Assembly: GCA_014800895.1 (NCBI GenBank)
Contig: JAAVFG010000027.1
Span: 34,316 to 77,840, forward strand
Reading direction: 5' to 3'
Length of the DNA: 43,525 nt
Origin: Bacteroidales bacterium
Lineage (GTDB): Bacteria > Bacteroidota > Bacteroidia > Bacteroidales > Muribaculaceae
Position numbers and translations under genes: made by a program. Below, in pieces: positions 1 through 8,619 of the stretch. Numbering within the stretch: position 1 is the stretch's first letter; every line of letters starts with the position of its first letter. The notes under the pieces are model-generated. The model was given only the letters and a program-made list of their open reading frames with translations. It was not told the origin of the DNA and did not search any database.

Positions 1-393
1 CTTCAGTCCACCGGTCTGCTCGCCGACATGGCAAAGGTGCTGGATGAGAAGATTCATGATGTGTATGTGATTAATGTTGTGCTCGGCGCCCTATCATCTA
101 TTGTGGATAATGTCCCCCTCGTGGCAGGTGTGATGGGTATGTATCCCATCGCCGATGCGGGCGCTACAGGCTATGCTGCCAACTTCGTGGTTGACGGTAC
201 TTTCTGGGAGCTCCTCTCCTACTGTGCCGGTGTGGGCGGCTCGATTCTCATTATCGGCTCTGCTGCCGGCGTGATAGCCATGGGTCTTGAGAAAATATCC
301 TTCGGATGGTATCTCAAGAAATTCTCATGGCTCGCTCTTCTCGGCTATCTTGCAGGCGTCGGAGTCTATATCCTCGAAAAAATGATCTTCTGA
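1..393 (+). CDS. nhaD: Na+/H+ antiporter, NhaD-type, C-terminal part
   Basis: The reading frame is open from the first base, so the gene begins upstream of the window and only about the last 130 residues are present. They are strongly hydrophobic with three or four likely membrane segments. They contain the phrase SSIVDNVPLVAG, a conserved Asp-Asn in a membrane segment typical of the ArsB/NhaD ion-transporter superfamily, followed by a glycine-rich GVGGSILIIGSAAG segment. The family exchanges Na+ for H+ at the inner membrane. The gene is followed 35 bp later by the TPR protein gene. A weak 16-nt near-palindrome (about 403-418, TTAAG arms) lies in that gap and may slow transcription. The family call is fairly secure; ion specificity is inferred. 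Confidence 0.8.
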   Translation, partial: LQSTGLLADMAKVLDEKIHDVYVINVVLGALSSIVDNVPLVAGVMGMYPIADAGATGYAANFVVDGTFWELLSYCAGVGGSILIIGSAAGVIAMGLEKISFGWYLKKFSWLALLGYLAGVGVYILEKMIF

Positions 394-428
394 TTATAAA
401 CGATTAAGTAGCTGCTTAATAGTATTTT

Positions 429-3400
429 ATGCGAAAGAATAATAAATCCTCCCGTCGGTTCTCCTCTCTCCGTTCGGCGGCTCTGTCAATATCGGCTTCC
501 ACACTTGCCTTATCCTCCATCTTCTATCCTATGGAAGGGGAGGCACAGGTCTCATCCTCTCCCGAAAGGTTCTCTCCGCAGGCTCTCGGATATCTCCAAC
601 GTGCCGAAACCATGCTCGGCGAGCAGAACTATGCAGGTGTGATCGATCAGCTCAAGATGCTTTCCAACCGCAATACCGACCTTTCCCTTATATCCCTCCT
701 CTCTCCGGAGGCGAAGGAGAAATATATCTATATGCTTGCGGAAGCTCTCTATCAGCGCGGGGATGCCGAGTGCATAGAGATGCTGAGGGCGTTCCAATCC
801 GCGTTCCCGGCTTCCCCTCTTGCTCTGAAGGCACGGCTGTCGATTGCCGATTATTATTTCTTCAATCATGATTGGGAACAGGCACTGGAGGAATACGAGA
901 ATATCGACTATCCTCGTCTCAACCGCACTCAATTCCCGGTATATACATATCGTAAGGCACTATCTCTTATCAAAACCGATCGGGGCGAACAGGCGCGTCC
1001 GCTTCTCAGATCTATCGCAGGTATTCCGGAATTCCGTCAACCGGTGCGTTTCTATGAGGCATACCTTGATTACCGTGACGGCGAACTGGATAAGGCTTAT
1101 ACCGGCTTCTCCCGCGTTGCAGGCTCTATCGACGGGATTGATCCGCTCTATTATCTGATACAGATTGATTATGCCAATTCTCGTTTCGGCGAGGTCATAT
1201 CCAAAGCTCCGGCTCTCTTGAGCAGCGGCGCTCCCGCAGAGTTTATTCCGGAGACTGAGCGCGTGTTGGGTCTATCATACTTCAAGGAGGGTGACTTCTC
1301 CTTAGCGCGTAAATATCTTTCCTCGTATGCCTCATCCGTGGGCTCGAATATAGCTCCGGATGCAAATTATGCTCTCGCCGTGGCGGATTATGAGGATGGA
1401 GACTGGCACTCGGCAGCCGAAAGATTCTCTTCGCTTACTTCTCTTGACTCCTCTCTGGGGCAGAGCGCATGGCTATATTTAGGGCAGTGCGAACTGAAGA
1501 GCGGGAATACCGACGCGGCAGCTATGGCTTTTGAGAAGGCGGCTAAATCCGATTTCGACTCCAACGTAACTGAGACAGCGCTCTATAATTACGCGGCTGC
1601 TATCACTCGCGGCGGTAAGATACCTTTCTCTTCTTCGGCTTCTCTCCTTGAGCGATTTATAAAGACTTTCCCAAATTCGGAATATCTCCCCAAAGTGGAG
1701 GAATATCTCGCCACTGCCTATTATAACGACCGTAATTATAGCAAGGCGCTGAAGAGCATAGAGGCTATCTCGCGCCCCTCTTCCCGCGTTATGGCAGCCA
1801 AGCAGAAGATTTTATATGAATTGGGCGTGGAGTCGGTGGCTAATGGTCGCGCACGTGAAGGTGCCATCTATCTGCGTCAGGCGATAGCGTTGTCCTCTCA
1901 TTCAAAGGAGATTGCCGCTCAGTCACAGCTATGGCTCGGCGATGCTCTTTATTCATTAGCTGATTTCAAGGGGGCAAAGGAGGCTTACCACCTCGCCGCT
2001 CAGCAGATGAAACCTTCTGCCAACCGTTCCCTCGCTCTTTACAATCAGGCATATTCATCTTATATGATGGATAATTACGCTGCGGCGGCAAGTGAGTTTC
2101 TTAATGCTCTCGCAGCTTCTCCGGCTCTCCCGTCTCCACTGAAGGATGACGCCCTCATCCGCCGTGCCGACTGTCTTTATTATACCGGAAAATACACTCA
2201 GGCGCGTGAGGCGTATGCCGAGGCGATCAGAAATAATGCCGCCGATGCTGACTATGCCTCTTATCGCCATGCAGTCATGCTCGGTCTGGGAAGCGACACC
2301 AAAGGCAAGATTGCCGAATTGGATAAATTTGAAACTTCTTATCCCGGCTCAAAGTGGGCATCAAGCGCTATTCTCGAGAAGGCTATGACCTATGAGTCGC
2401 TGGGACAGGCTGACCGTGCCGCCCAGGCTTACCGTGAGGTCTCTTCCAAGTATCCCGATGGCACTCAGGCGCGTAAGGCGCGTCTCTCGCTGGCTCTCTC
2501 CGACCTTCGCCGCGGTCGCACGGCGGAAGCTGTGGAGGAATATAAGGAGGTGATCCGCCGCTGGCCCTCAAGCGAGGAGGCGCAGATGGCTAACGATGAC
2601 TTGAAAAAATATTATGCTTCCGTAGGCGAACTGTCGGATTATGCCCGTTTCCTGTCAAGTGTGCCGGGGGCGGCTCAGCTACAACCTGATGAGATGGAGC
2701 AGCTCGCTTTCGATGGCGCTGAGATGGCATATGTGGATAACAGCGCGAATATCACTCTCCTGCGCAATTATGTCCGTGATTATCCTGATGGTAAATATCT
2801 GGCGCAAGCTCTTCTCGATATCGCCTGGTCGCTCCGCAATAGCGGTAAATATGAGGAGGCTGAGGAGACCCTGTCTCATCTCCTTGCAGCTCGCCCTCAT
2901 TCCCCGCAGGCACCGGAGGCGCTTCTCATGAAAGCTCAGATTCTTGAGGACAATTTAAATCGCGGTAAAGATGCCCTAATCGCTTACCGCGAACTTGAAC
3001 GCCGTGCGCCGGAGGATTTCGGAGCGGAGGCTGCCGCCGGCATCATGCGCTCATCCGCCGAGCCTTCCGAGCGTCTGGAATATGCGCGTAAAGCTCGTCT
3101 GACAGGCGGGCTCGCTGCTGATGCCGTTGAGGATGCTTCCCTTATTGAGGCGGAGGCTCTTATTGATTTGAAACGAGGGGCGGAGGCGGCGCCTATTCTG
3201 CAGCGTCTTGCCGAGAATCCCGCCTCTCTTGCCGGCGCTAAAGCGGCAGTAAGGCTTGTGGAGTATTATCTCTCTGTCGGCAATTATCCCTTGGCGGAGA
3301 AGACAGCCCTTGCTTTCACAGATGCCGGTTCTCCTCATGAGTTCCAGCTCGCGAAAGGCTTCATACTCCTCGCTGATGCTTATCATGCGCAGGGTCAGAC

Positions 3401-3500
3401 CCGTCTGGCGAAGGAGTATCTGCAGAGTCTCCGCGATAATTATCCCGGCAAGGAGAAGGAAATATCTTCCGCCATATCTTCTCGCCTCACTTCCTGGTAA
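429..3500 (+). CDS. large exported TPR-repeat protein
   Basis: 1023 residues. The basic N-terminus and hydrophobic stretch around residues 15-40, ending near the GEAQ site, suggest a signal peptide and periplasmic location. Nearly all the rest is helical tetratricopeptide-type repeats: regularly spaced A-x-x-x-Y/F and P-x-S/A motifs such as YPDGTQARKA and YPGSKWASS recur through the chain, as in BamD/YbgF (CpoB)-like proteins. The gene is followed after 12 bp by an outer-membrane barrel gene, so the two are probably co-transcribed. The product may be a periplasmic scaffold working with that barrel. No enzymatic motif is visible. The start ATG is followed directly by the signal sequence. Precise function is unknown. 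Confidence 0.8.
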   Translation: MRKNNKSSRRFSSLRSAALSISASTLALSSIFYPMEGEAQVSSSPERFSPQALGYLQRAETMLGEQNYAGVIDQLKMLSNRNTDLSLISLLSPEAKEKYIYMLAEALYQRGDAECIEMLRAFQSAFPASPLALKARLSIADYYFFNHDWEQALEEYENIDYPRLNRTQFPVYTYRKALSLIKTDRGEQARPLLRSIAGIPEFRQPVRFYEAYLDYRDGELDKAYTGFSRVAGSIDGIDPLYYLIQIDYANSRFGEVISKAPALLSSGAPAEFIPETERVLGLSYFKEGDFSLARKYLSSYASSVGSNIAPDANYALAVADYEDGDWHSAAERFSSLTSLDSSLGQSAWLYLGQCELKSGNTDAAAMAFEKAAKSDFDSNVTETALYNYAAAITRGGKIPFSSSASLLERFIKTFPNSEYLPKVEEYLATAYYNDRNYSKALKSIEAISRPSSRVMAAKQKILYELGVESVANGRAREGAIYLRQAIALSSHSKEIAAQSQLWLGDALYSLADFKGAKEAYHLAAQQMKPSANRSLALYNQAYSSYMMDNYAAAASEFLNALAASPALPSPLKDDALIRRADCLYYTGKYTQAREAYAEAIRNNAADADYASYRHAVMLGLGSDTKGKIAELDKFETSYPGSKWASSAILEKAMTYESLGQADRAAQAYREVSSKYPDGTQARKARLSLALSDLRRGRTAEAVEEYKEVIRRWPSSEEAQMANDDLKKYYASVGELSDYARFLSSVPGAAQLQPDEMEQLAFDGAEMAYVDNSANITLLRNYVRDYPDGKYLAQALLDIAWSLRNSGKYEEAEETLSHLLAARPHSPQAPEALLMKAQILEDNLNRGKDALIAYRELERRAPEDFGAEAAAGIMRSSAEPSERLEYARKARLTGGLAADAVEDASLIEAEALIDLKRGAEAAPILQRLAENPASLAGAKAAVRLVEYYLSVGNYPLAEKTALAFTDAGSPHEFQLAKGFILLADAYHAQGQTRLAKEYLQSLRDNYPGKEKEISSAISSRLTSW

Positions 3501-3512
3501 ATTTGAATTCTA

Positions 3513-5447
3513 ATGAAGAAACGATATATATTCCCATCCATCCTCTCCCTCTCTTTTATCGCCTCGCTCCCTGCCTCTGCCCAGTTTGACCAAAGCATCT
3601 CCGTAGAGGGTAAGTATGTGCCGGAGGTGATACGTCTCGACCGTATCAACGCTTTCCCTCGTCAGGAGAAATTTGAGCTTGAGACATCGCCTCTCTCTTA
3701 TGATTCCAATGGTGTGCCCGCATGTTTCGGTCAGTCTATCTATACGCTCCCTGCCATGGGATGGCGCGACTCAAGATTGGTTTCACGCCAGCGTGGTTAT
3801 CTTGACTTCGGCATGGGCTCCTGGCTTAACTCCACCCTTTCCGCCGGCTATCGCTTCCTGCAGGATGAGACCACCTCTTTCGGTGTCCGCCTCCAGCATA
3901 ATTCCACTTCCCTCTGGCAGCCAAATTTCCCGACTCATTCGAGCGATAACAAGATGTATCGATATGATGAAGCCATCGGTCTATACGGCTCTCATCTTTT
4001 CGAAGGTAAAGGTCGTCTTGAGGCGGCTGCCGACTATCATCTCGGCATTTTTGATTACTACGGCTATAATCCCGCTTTCGGTCCCATTGACGGCTATTAC
4101 AGCGATCAGAATTTCTATAAGGCGCCTAAGCAGACTCTCAATGACTTCTCTTTCCGCGTGGACTGGCGCTCTCTGACAAGCTCTGATAATATCTCCTGGA
4201 ATGTTGGTGCCGGCGTGCGCTATTTCGGATATTCCGATTTCTATATCCCCACTCTCGTCCCGGCTCCTGGCGCACCGCTCCCTGTCTTAGGCGACTTGGG
4301 AAAGTATAAGTCTACTCACGAGACAGACATCAATCTACGCGCCGGATTAAATTTCCCCCTCTCTGACAAATCGGCAGTGGGTTTGGATCTGAATGCCGAT
4401 GCCCTCCTTTACAGCGGTTTTAAAACGGAAGAGCCTCAGTTCGGTGGTCCTAACAATATCTTTATGAGCACTGACGGTCTCTTGAAACCGGATTCCTATT
4501 TCCTCGCTTCCCTCACCCCCTATTACCGCTTTGCTATCGACCGTCTCAACATCCGTATCGGTGTGGATATAGATATAGCCGCCAACGCCGGAATGCCGGA
4601 TAATCGCTACTCCGCTTTCCATTTCGCGCCCGATGTCATGGCGGATTATGACGGAGGGGGAGCACGCTTATTTCTGCATCTGCAAGGGGGCAGCCGTCTA
4701 AACACTCTCGCCTCCAATGCCCAGCTGGATTATTACCAGATGCCATTCGTGAGCAATACCCGCCCTGTCTATTCACCTCTTGACGGAGAATTCGGAGTTT
4801 CATTCGGACCATTCTCCGGCTTCTCTGCCGGACTCGGTTTCGCCTTCCGTGTCTCCAAAGGGGAATACACCGGCGGGTGGTATCAGGCGGCTATCAACGG
4901 CACCCTATATCCCGGGCTGATTACAAATCTTCCTATCTCCGCTTCAAATAGCCAAAGCATTGGCGATATCAACTATTCCAAAGCCATTCAAGGGAGCTAT
5001 GACCTACACGGCTATTCACTCCGTGCCAATATAGGGTATGACTTAGGTAAAATCTTTAAAATCTCCGCCCATGGTTCATATCAACCTCAGGCAGGCAAGA
5101 AAGGCTATTTCAACGGTCTTGACCGCCCGCGCTGGGTTGCGGATATCACAGCCGAGACCAATCCGATTGACCCTCTGAAGCTATCCCTCTCCTATAATTA
5201 CCGGGGAGTAAGGCGGGCATATATAATAGGGGAATACCACACCGACCGTGGCTTTGACGAGTCTATCCTCACCTCCCGTCGTCTCCCCGACATGACCACC
5301 CTCAACTTCGGCGCCTCATGGTCATTCAGCCCCACCGTCGCACTATGGCTGCAGGTAGACAATATCCTCAACCAGCACATTGAGATCCTCCCCTCCCTCC
5401 CGGCGCAAGGCATAGCCTTTGCCGGCGGTATCTCCCTTAATTTCTAA
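3513..5447 (+). CDS. TonB-receptor-like outer-membrane beta-barrel protein
   Basis: 644 residues with a clear signal peptide (KKRY, hydrophobic core, cleavage near ASAQF). The mature part is made of alternating aromatic/polar strands and ends in the C-terminal signature of outer-membrane barrels: NILNQH, then a final strand ending in Phe (ISLNF). The strand pattern and C-terminus resemble TonB-dependent receptors. However, the chain is short and no complete plug domain is evident; about 50 N-terminal residues (EGKYVPEVIRLDR) precede the barrel. Location is the outer membrane. It lies 12 bp after the TPR gene and is closed by a strong terminator at once. Substrate is unknown. It may be a structural or transport barrel that works with the TPR protein. 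Confidence 0.75.
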   Translation: MKKRYIFPSILSLSFIASLPASAQFDQSISVEGKYVPEVIRLDRINAFPRQEKFELETSPLSYDSNGVPACFGQSIYTLPAMGWRDSRLVSRQRGYLDFGMGSWLNSTLSAGYRFLQDETTSFGVRLQHNSTSLWQPNFPTHSSDNKMYRYDEAIGLYGSHLFEGKGRLEAAADYHLGIFDYYGYNPAFGPIDGYYSDQNFYKAPKQTLNDFSFRVDWRSLTSSDNISWNVGAGVRYFGYSDFYIPTLVPAPGAPLPVLGDLGKYKSTHETDINLRAGLNFPLSDKSAVGLDLNADALLYSGFKTEEPQFGGPNNIFMSTDGLLKPDSYFLASLTPYYRFAIDRLNIRIGVDIDIAANAGMPDNRYSAFHFAPDVMADYDGGGARLFLHLQGGSRLNTLASNAQLDYYQMPFVSNTRPVYSPLDGEFGVSFGPFSGFSAGLGFAFRVSKGEYTGGWYQAAINGTLYPGLITNLPISASNSQSIGDINYSKAIQGSYDLHGYSLRANIGYDLGKIFKISAHGSYQPQAGKKGYFNGLDRPRWVADITAETNPIDPLKLSLSYNYRGVRRAYIIGEYHTDRGFDESILTSRRLPDMTTLNFGASWSFSPTVALWLQVDNILNQHIEILPSLPAQGIAFAGGISLNF

Positions 5448-5492
5448 AAAGCAGATGCTTTGGCGATCGAACGCCAAAGCATCTGCTTTTTT
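5446..5492 (+). terminator. strong intrinsic terminator
   Basis: A perfect 15-bp stem (5451-5465 pairs with 5472-5486, arm GCAGATGCTTTGGCG) has a 6-nt loop. It is preceded by an A run and followed by six T. It begins at the stop codon of the barrel gene, so it should end the TPR/barrel transcript. Confidence 0.9.
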
Positions 5493-5509
5493 ATTTCTCT
5501 GCCCCCATA

Positions 5510-5552
5510 GCGGCGTCTGTGCCTGTGTGAGCCGCCACGCGGCGAAGAAAAA
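5510..5552 (+). repeat. recurrent hairpin element, copy A
   Basis: GTGTGA, then a 5-bp stem GCCGC/GCGGC (5531-5535 with 5539-5543, loop CAC), then GAAGAAAA. The 43-nt segment matches copy B (6228-6270) at 38 positions, with one stem pair changed from C-G to a T-G wobble. It lies between a terminator and the start of the next gene. See the finding on this element family. Confidence 0.6.
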
Positions 5553-5594
5553 ACTAAATCCTCCCCTTTTTTGTTTCAACTAAAAAAGAATCTC

Positions 5595-6122
5595 ATGGAA
5601 AATATCACCCTCACATACCTCAACGAGGACGACAAAGCCTACGGGCTCGCAGGAATGGCAATATCTCTTGCCGCTCTTGATGCAATTGACTTCGTAGCCG
5701 ATATATCCCTCGATAACGAAGGACCAATGGTCAATTTCTCGCATCAATATTACTTTCCCGCCTCTCCTGCAGTCTCCGTCAAGACCAACTGGAACAACCT
5801 CCTCCATAATTTCCACATCACTTCAGCTATGGTGCTCTCAAACGTCATGGCACGTTCATTAGTGCGTCTCCACACTCCCGTCCCCCAAGATATTCTTGAT
5901 GAAATCTATGCCGAGATAGCTGAAGAAGGGCGTGAGACATGTTCCCTTGAAGATGATGAGATAAAAAGCATCTACAATCGCACAAACACCTATATGAAGC
6001 GCATCTTCAATAATCCGCGCGTAATCCCCGCCATTGACGAATTCGCACACACCATCTCACGTCGTCGCACACTCTCCGGCAACGAAATCCTCGATGAGCT
6101 CCGTCTCCTCCAGATTGTATGA
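5595..6122 (+). CDS. conserved hypothetical protein
   Basis: 175 residues, acidic, with no signal peptide or membrane segment. The frame is open from an upstream TTG at 5571, but the ATG at 5595 is preferred because it follows an A-rich stretch and starts a well-formed N-terminus (MENITLTYL). The first half looks like mixed alpha/beta with an alanine-rich helix (GMAISLAALDAID); the second half is helical. I do not recognise the family, and no catalytic motif stands out. It is a single-gene unit: a terminator and hairpin copy A lie upstream, and repeats and a convergent gene lie downstream. The composition matches the surrounding core genes, which suggests a conserved chromosomal protein rather than an acquired one. 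Confidence 0.7.
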   Translation: MENITLTYLNEDDKAYGLAGMAISLAALDAIDFVADISLDNEGPMVNFSHQYYFPASPAVSVKTNWNNLLHNFHITSAMVLSNVMARSLVRLHTPVPQDILDEIYAEIAEEGRETCSLEDDEIKSIYNRTNTYMKRIFNNPRVIPAIDEFAHTISRRRTLSGNEILDELRLLQIV

Positions 6123-6123
6123 T

Positions 6124-6229
6124 TATCCTAATCAAATCTATTAGCTTGATTAGAAGAGTCCAAGCGGTATCAGATTAGCAAAGTCAAGATATCAGCCTAA
6201 TAAGAAGAGTATGGGTCATATCCAATTAG
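6124..6229. repeat. degenerate tandem repeats between convergent genes
   Basis: Contains a stem CTAATCAA/TTGATTAG shortly after the upstream stop codon. It is followed by three loosely similar units of roughly 28 bases built around GAAGAGT, TATC and ATTAGC (about 6150-6179, 6180-6202 and 6203-6230). No reading frame is evident. This could be a decayed repeat or a transcription-termination region. Confidence 0.35.
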
Positions 6230-6274
6230 CGGCGTCTGTGCCCGTGTGAGTCGCACTGCGGCGAAGAAAATAAA
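6228..6274 (+). repeat. recurrent hairpin element, copy B
   Basis: Same layout as copy A: GTGTGA, stem GTCGC/GCGGC with one T-G wobble pair (6250-6254 with 6258-6262, loop ACT), then GAAGAAAA. It sits between two convergent genes. Confidence 0.55.
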
Positions 6275-6284
6275 AGCAAAATAG

Positions 6285-6307
6285 AAGGCGAGCCCCTGGC
6301 TCGCCTT
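6285..6307 (-). terminator. intrinsic terminator for the M23 gene
   Basis: A 10-bp perfect stem AAGGCGAGCC/GGCTCGCCTT with a 3-nt loop. Read on the reverse strand it is followed by a T-rich tract, so it suits the reverse-strand gene ending at 6312. It may also stop forward transcripts. Confidence 0.8.
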
Positions 6308-6311
6308 ACGC

Positions 6312-7379
6312 TTATCTAAGCTTTATCATTCTCCCCGCCTCCAATCTCTCAGTAGTGGATATCATATTCAGACGGCAAAGATTTAGCACCGAAACTCCAG
6401 TCGCCCTTGATATACTCGTCAAAGAATCCCCGGCTCTCACTATATAAGTGCCCTTGACGGGATTAGTCGGCAAATTATTATTCTTAGGATTCAGCCTATC
6501 CAGATCTGCCAGAGTCCTGTGTCTCTGCATCCCGCCGGGCATATTGAAATCAAACATATCGGAGGGATCAAAAGCCACCCCATTGTGTCTTGTCTCGAAA
6601 TGCAGATGCGGGCCTGTTGAATTTCCGGTATTTCCACCCAGTGCTATCGGATCACCCGCCCATACCCGTAAGCCGGGATATACAAGCGACCGGCTCAAAT
6701 GCGCATATCTTGTCTCCAAGCCCCCGTTATGCCTGATCACAATGAAATTACCATATCCGCGAGGATCATTTGCCACACGCGATACTACACCATCCAATGC
6801 CGAAACCACAGTATCCCCCACCTGCAGACAAATATCTATCCCCTTATGCATCCGCTTGAACCGTGGACGATAGCCGAATCGTGAACTGATTATCCCGCTG
6901 ACAGGCAACACAGCCTCCCCCGCTATTCCGGAGTGATATCTATAATAGGTCGTTTCGTCCGTCCCCGCCTCATCATAAAGTCCGTTTAGAAAATCCAAGG
7001 CACTATCCATCGTCATCGCATCCGCTACTGACAGAAAGAGTCCGGTCTCTCCTCCCCCAGGCATCATCGCATCTGCTACTGCCCCGAAGAGAGCCGAATT
7101 ATCTCCAGACGGCATCATCGCATCTGCAATCGAACCAAATAATTCCGCCTCCCCCTTTGTCGGAGTCTGCCCTGTGTTAGAGCCTTTGCCTCGAATTCTC
7201 CCAGCAGTCGGAGTCTGCCCTGTGTTAGAGCCTTTGGCTTGCGTATTCTCCATAGCGGAAAGCACTCCATCAAGCAGATCCCCCGGATTTCCCGCCTGTA
7301 AAGAGAAAGACAAAGAGAAGGCGCCCCCAAAAAGCGCCCCCAATATTAATAATATATTATATCTTAAATCCTTTATCAT
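6312..7379 (-). CDS. M23 family metallopeptidase with LysM domain
   Basis: 355 residues from the ATG at 7379; an in-frame TTG at 7391 is less likely. A hydrophobic N-terminal segment (about 9-27) is a signal peptide or anchor. Residues about 45-125 are low-complexity: two copies of GSNTGQTPT, then three copies of an ADAM-containing unit of about 20 residues. The M23 (LytM) domain spans about 160-280 with zinc ligands H178 and D182 (HKGID), the YAHLS histidine (about 227) and HLH (258-260). A LysM peptidoglycan-binding domain fills 310-355. All metal and catalytic positions are present, so an active peptidoglycan endopeptidase is likely. It follows the export and chain-length genes on the same strand, which suggests opening of the wall for capsule machinery. 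Confidence 0.88.
   Translation of the reverse strand: MIKDLRYNILLILGALFGGAFSLSFSLQAGNPGDLLDGVLSAMENTQAKGSNTGQTPTAGRIRGKGSNTGQTPTKGEAELFGSIADAMMPSGDNSALFGAVADAMMPGGGETGLFLSVADAMTMDSALDFLNGLYDEAGTDETTYYRYHSGIAGEAVLPVSGIISSRFGYRPRFKRMHKGIDICLQVGDTVVSALDGVVSRVANDPRGYGNFIVIRHNGGLETRYAHLSRSLVYPGLRVWAGDPIALGGNTGNSTGPHLHFETRHNGVAFDPSDMFDFNMPGGMQRHRTLADLDRLNPKNNNLPTNPVKGTYIVRAGDSLTSISRATGVSVLNLCRLNMISTTERLEAGRMIKLR
7159..7236. repeat. 30-bp perfect direct repeat inside the M23 gene
   Basis: Positions 7159-7188 and 7207-7236 are identical (unit starting GTCGGAGTCTGCC), with a 48-bp period. They encode the repeated GSNTGQTPT segment in the low-complexity linker. Perfect identity suggests a recent duplication and a length-variable linker. 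Confidence 0.85.
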
Positions 7380-7424
7380 ATCAAAAAGCAAAATCCTGCG
7401 CCATTATCCCGTTCTCTCGGTTTC

Positions 7425-7456
7425 CGATCCCGTGTGAGGCGCTCATGCGCCGAAGT
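7425..7456 (+). repeat. recurrent hairpin element, copy D
   Basis: GTGTGA, stem GGCGC/GCGCC (7438-7442 with 7447-7451, loop TCAT), then GAAG. The stem bases differ from copy A in a compensatory way. The element overlaps the last codons and stop of the reverse-strand Wzz gene, so here it supplies coding sequence. Confidence 0.55.
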
Positions 7457-8615
7457 CAGATTTCTCCGCCCGAAGCTGCTCCTTAAGCGGTCTCACAAAT
7501 AGGATCCACGCAACAGCCCCCACAAACGCCAGAAATACATACCCCACAAGTATAAGCGGCTTCCTCGGAGCCGATGGCTTGTTAGGAACAGTCGCCGGAG
7601 AAATCACCGCATAAACCGGAGTCACTTCCTGCACCTTCGCCTTTGCCATCGCCAACTGCTGGGATGTCTGATTGAACATATTGAAAGCTAATGTAGCCTC
7701 ATTTTCCAGTCTGTCGCGCATCGTCTGAGCCGAATACATCACCATCCCCTGATGCGTATCCAGATAATTGGCATATTTCTGCTGTGCGCTATAATAAGCC
7801 TGTTTCGCCTCCTCATTCAGTTTATCAATATATTCGAGATCCTTTCGCGCTTTGTTCGTACGGTAATCCGTCACATACTCCTGCAGTCGGCTCACCACCG
7901 TATCAGCTACTATCGCAGACACCATCGGATCCTGCATTGTCACCCCGACAGTAATCACATTAGTCTTGACATCTACCGATACCCCGATCATTCCCCCTAA
8001 GGCTGCAAGAAGAGCATCCTGTTGGGGAGTGATACGGAATGGCTCCTCGCTCTCACCCCCCTCGGATACTTCTTCATTTCCTCCGCGGAAGGCTCCGAGC
8101 ATCTTGCCGGGCAGACCCGTAATCGCACCCCACCATGGAGCACGGACATCATTCTGCAGATATTCCTCCAGTGTAAACTTTCTCTTCCCATCTATATCCG
8201 TAAGAGGGATATTAAGCAGTGATAGTCCGAACGGCACTGACTTCACGATATCCGGATAGAGCTGGGGGGAAACAGCGTCTGCGCCTCCGCTTCCTAAATT
8301 CACTCCTGCCATCGCAGCCAAAGCGCCTAAATTCCCGGCGCCCGATTTCCCATCCTTAACCTCCGGAGCCAATGTCACCTTTGTGGTATATTCCTTCGGT
8401 ATGGAGAAAGCCACTACCAATCCCAATACAGCGCCTACAAAACACCATAGCCCGATGGTCTTCTTATTCCCCCAGAGCTTCTTGAAGATATCTATCAGAT
8501 CTATCTCCTTCTCCTCCGCTTGAGGCGTATTTTCCTGGTTCTGTGAGAGAGCCTCAACTCGCCCTGCATTGTCCTGGTTCTGTGAGAGAGTCTCAGCTCG
8601 ATTATTATCTTCCAT
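7443..8615 (-). CDS. wzz: Wzz-type polysaccharide chain-length determinant
   Basis: 390 residues from the ATG at 8615. The frame runs further upstream but overlaps the export gene, and this ATG lies 4 bp after that gene's stop. The cytoplasmic N-terminus carries a duplicated 13-residue unit (ALSQNQ-type), and DIFKKLW marks the start of the Wzz domain. A membrane segment at about 53-71 is followed by a long periplasmic region with coiled coil (about 255-320). The proline-rich PNKPSAPRKP and a second membrane segment lie near the C-terminus. No BY-kinase domain follows, so this is the Wzz/co-polymerase form rather than a full Wzc. It sets polymer length at the inner membrane and probably contacts the export protein. 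Confidence 0.88.
   Translation of the reverse strand: MEDNNRAETLSQNQDNAGRVEALSQNQENTPQAEEKEIDLIDIFKKLWGNKKTIGLWCFVGAVLGLVVAFSIPKEYTTKVTLAPEVKDGKSGAGNLGALAAMAGVNLGSGGADAVSPQLYPDIVKSVPFGLSLLNIPLTDIDGKRKFTLEEYLQNDVRAPWWGAITGLPGKMLGAFRGGNEEVSEGGESEEPFRITPQQDALLAALGGMIGVSVDVKTNVITVGVTMQDPMVSAIVADTVVSRLQEYVTDYRTNKARKDLEYIDKLNEEAKQAYYSAQQKYANYLDTHQGMVMYSAQTMRDRLENEATLAFNMFNQTSQQLAMAKAKVQEVTPVYAVISPATVPNKPSAPRKPLILVGYVFLAFVGAVAWILFVRPLKEQLRAEKSDFGA
8533..8600. repeat. 29-bp direct repeat in the wzz 5' region
   Basis: Positions 8533-8561 and 8572-8600 match at 27 of 29 bases with a 39-bp period. They encode the duplicated 13-residue cytoplasmic tail unit of the Wzz protein. Confidence 0.7.
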
Positions 8616-8619
8616 AGCC

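Noticed and set aside
3673..4176. 167-codon forward frame inside the barrel gene
   Set aside because: Out-of-frame shadow; the barrel frame has a signal peptide and a C-terminal barrel signature.
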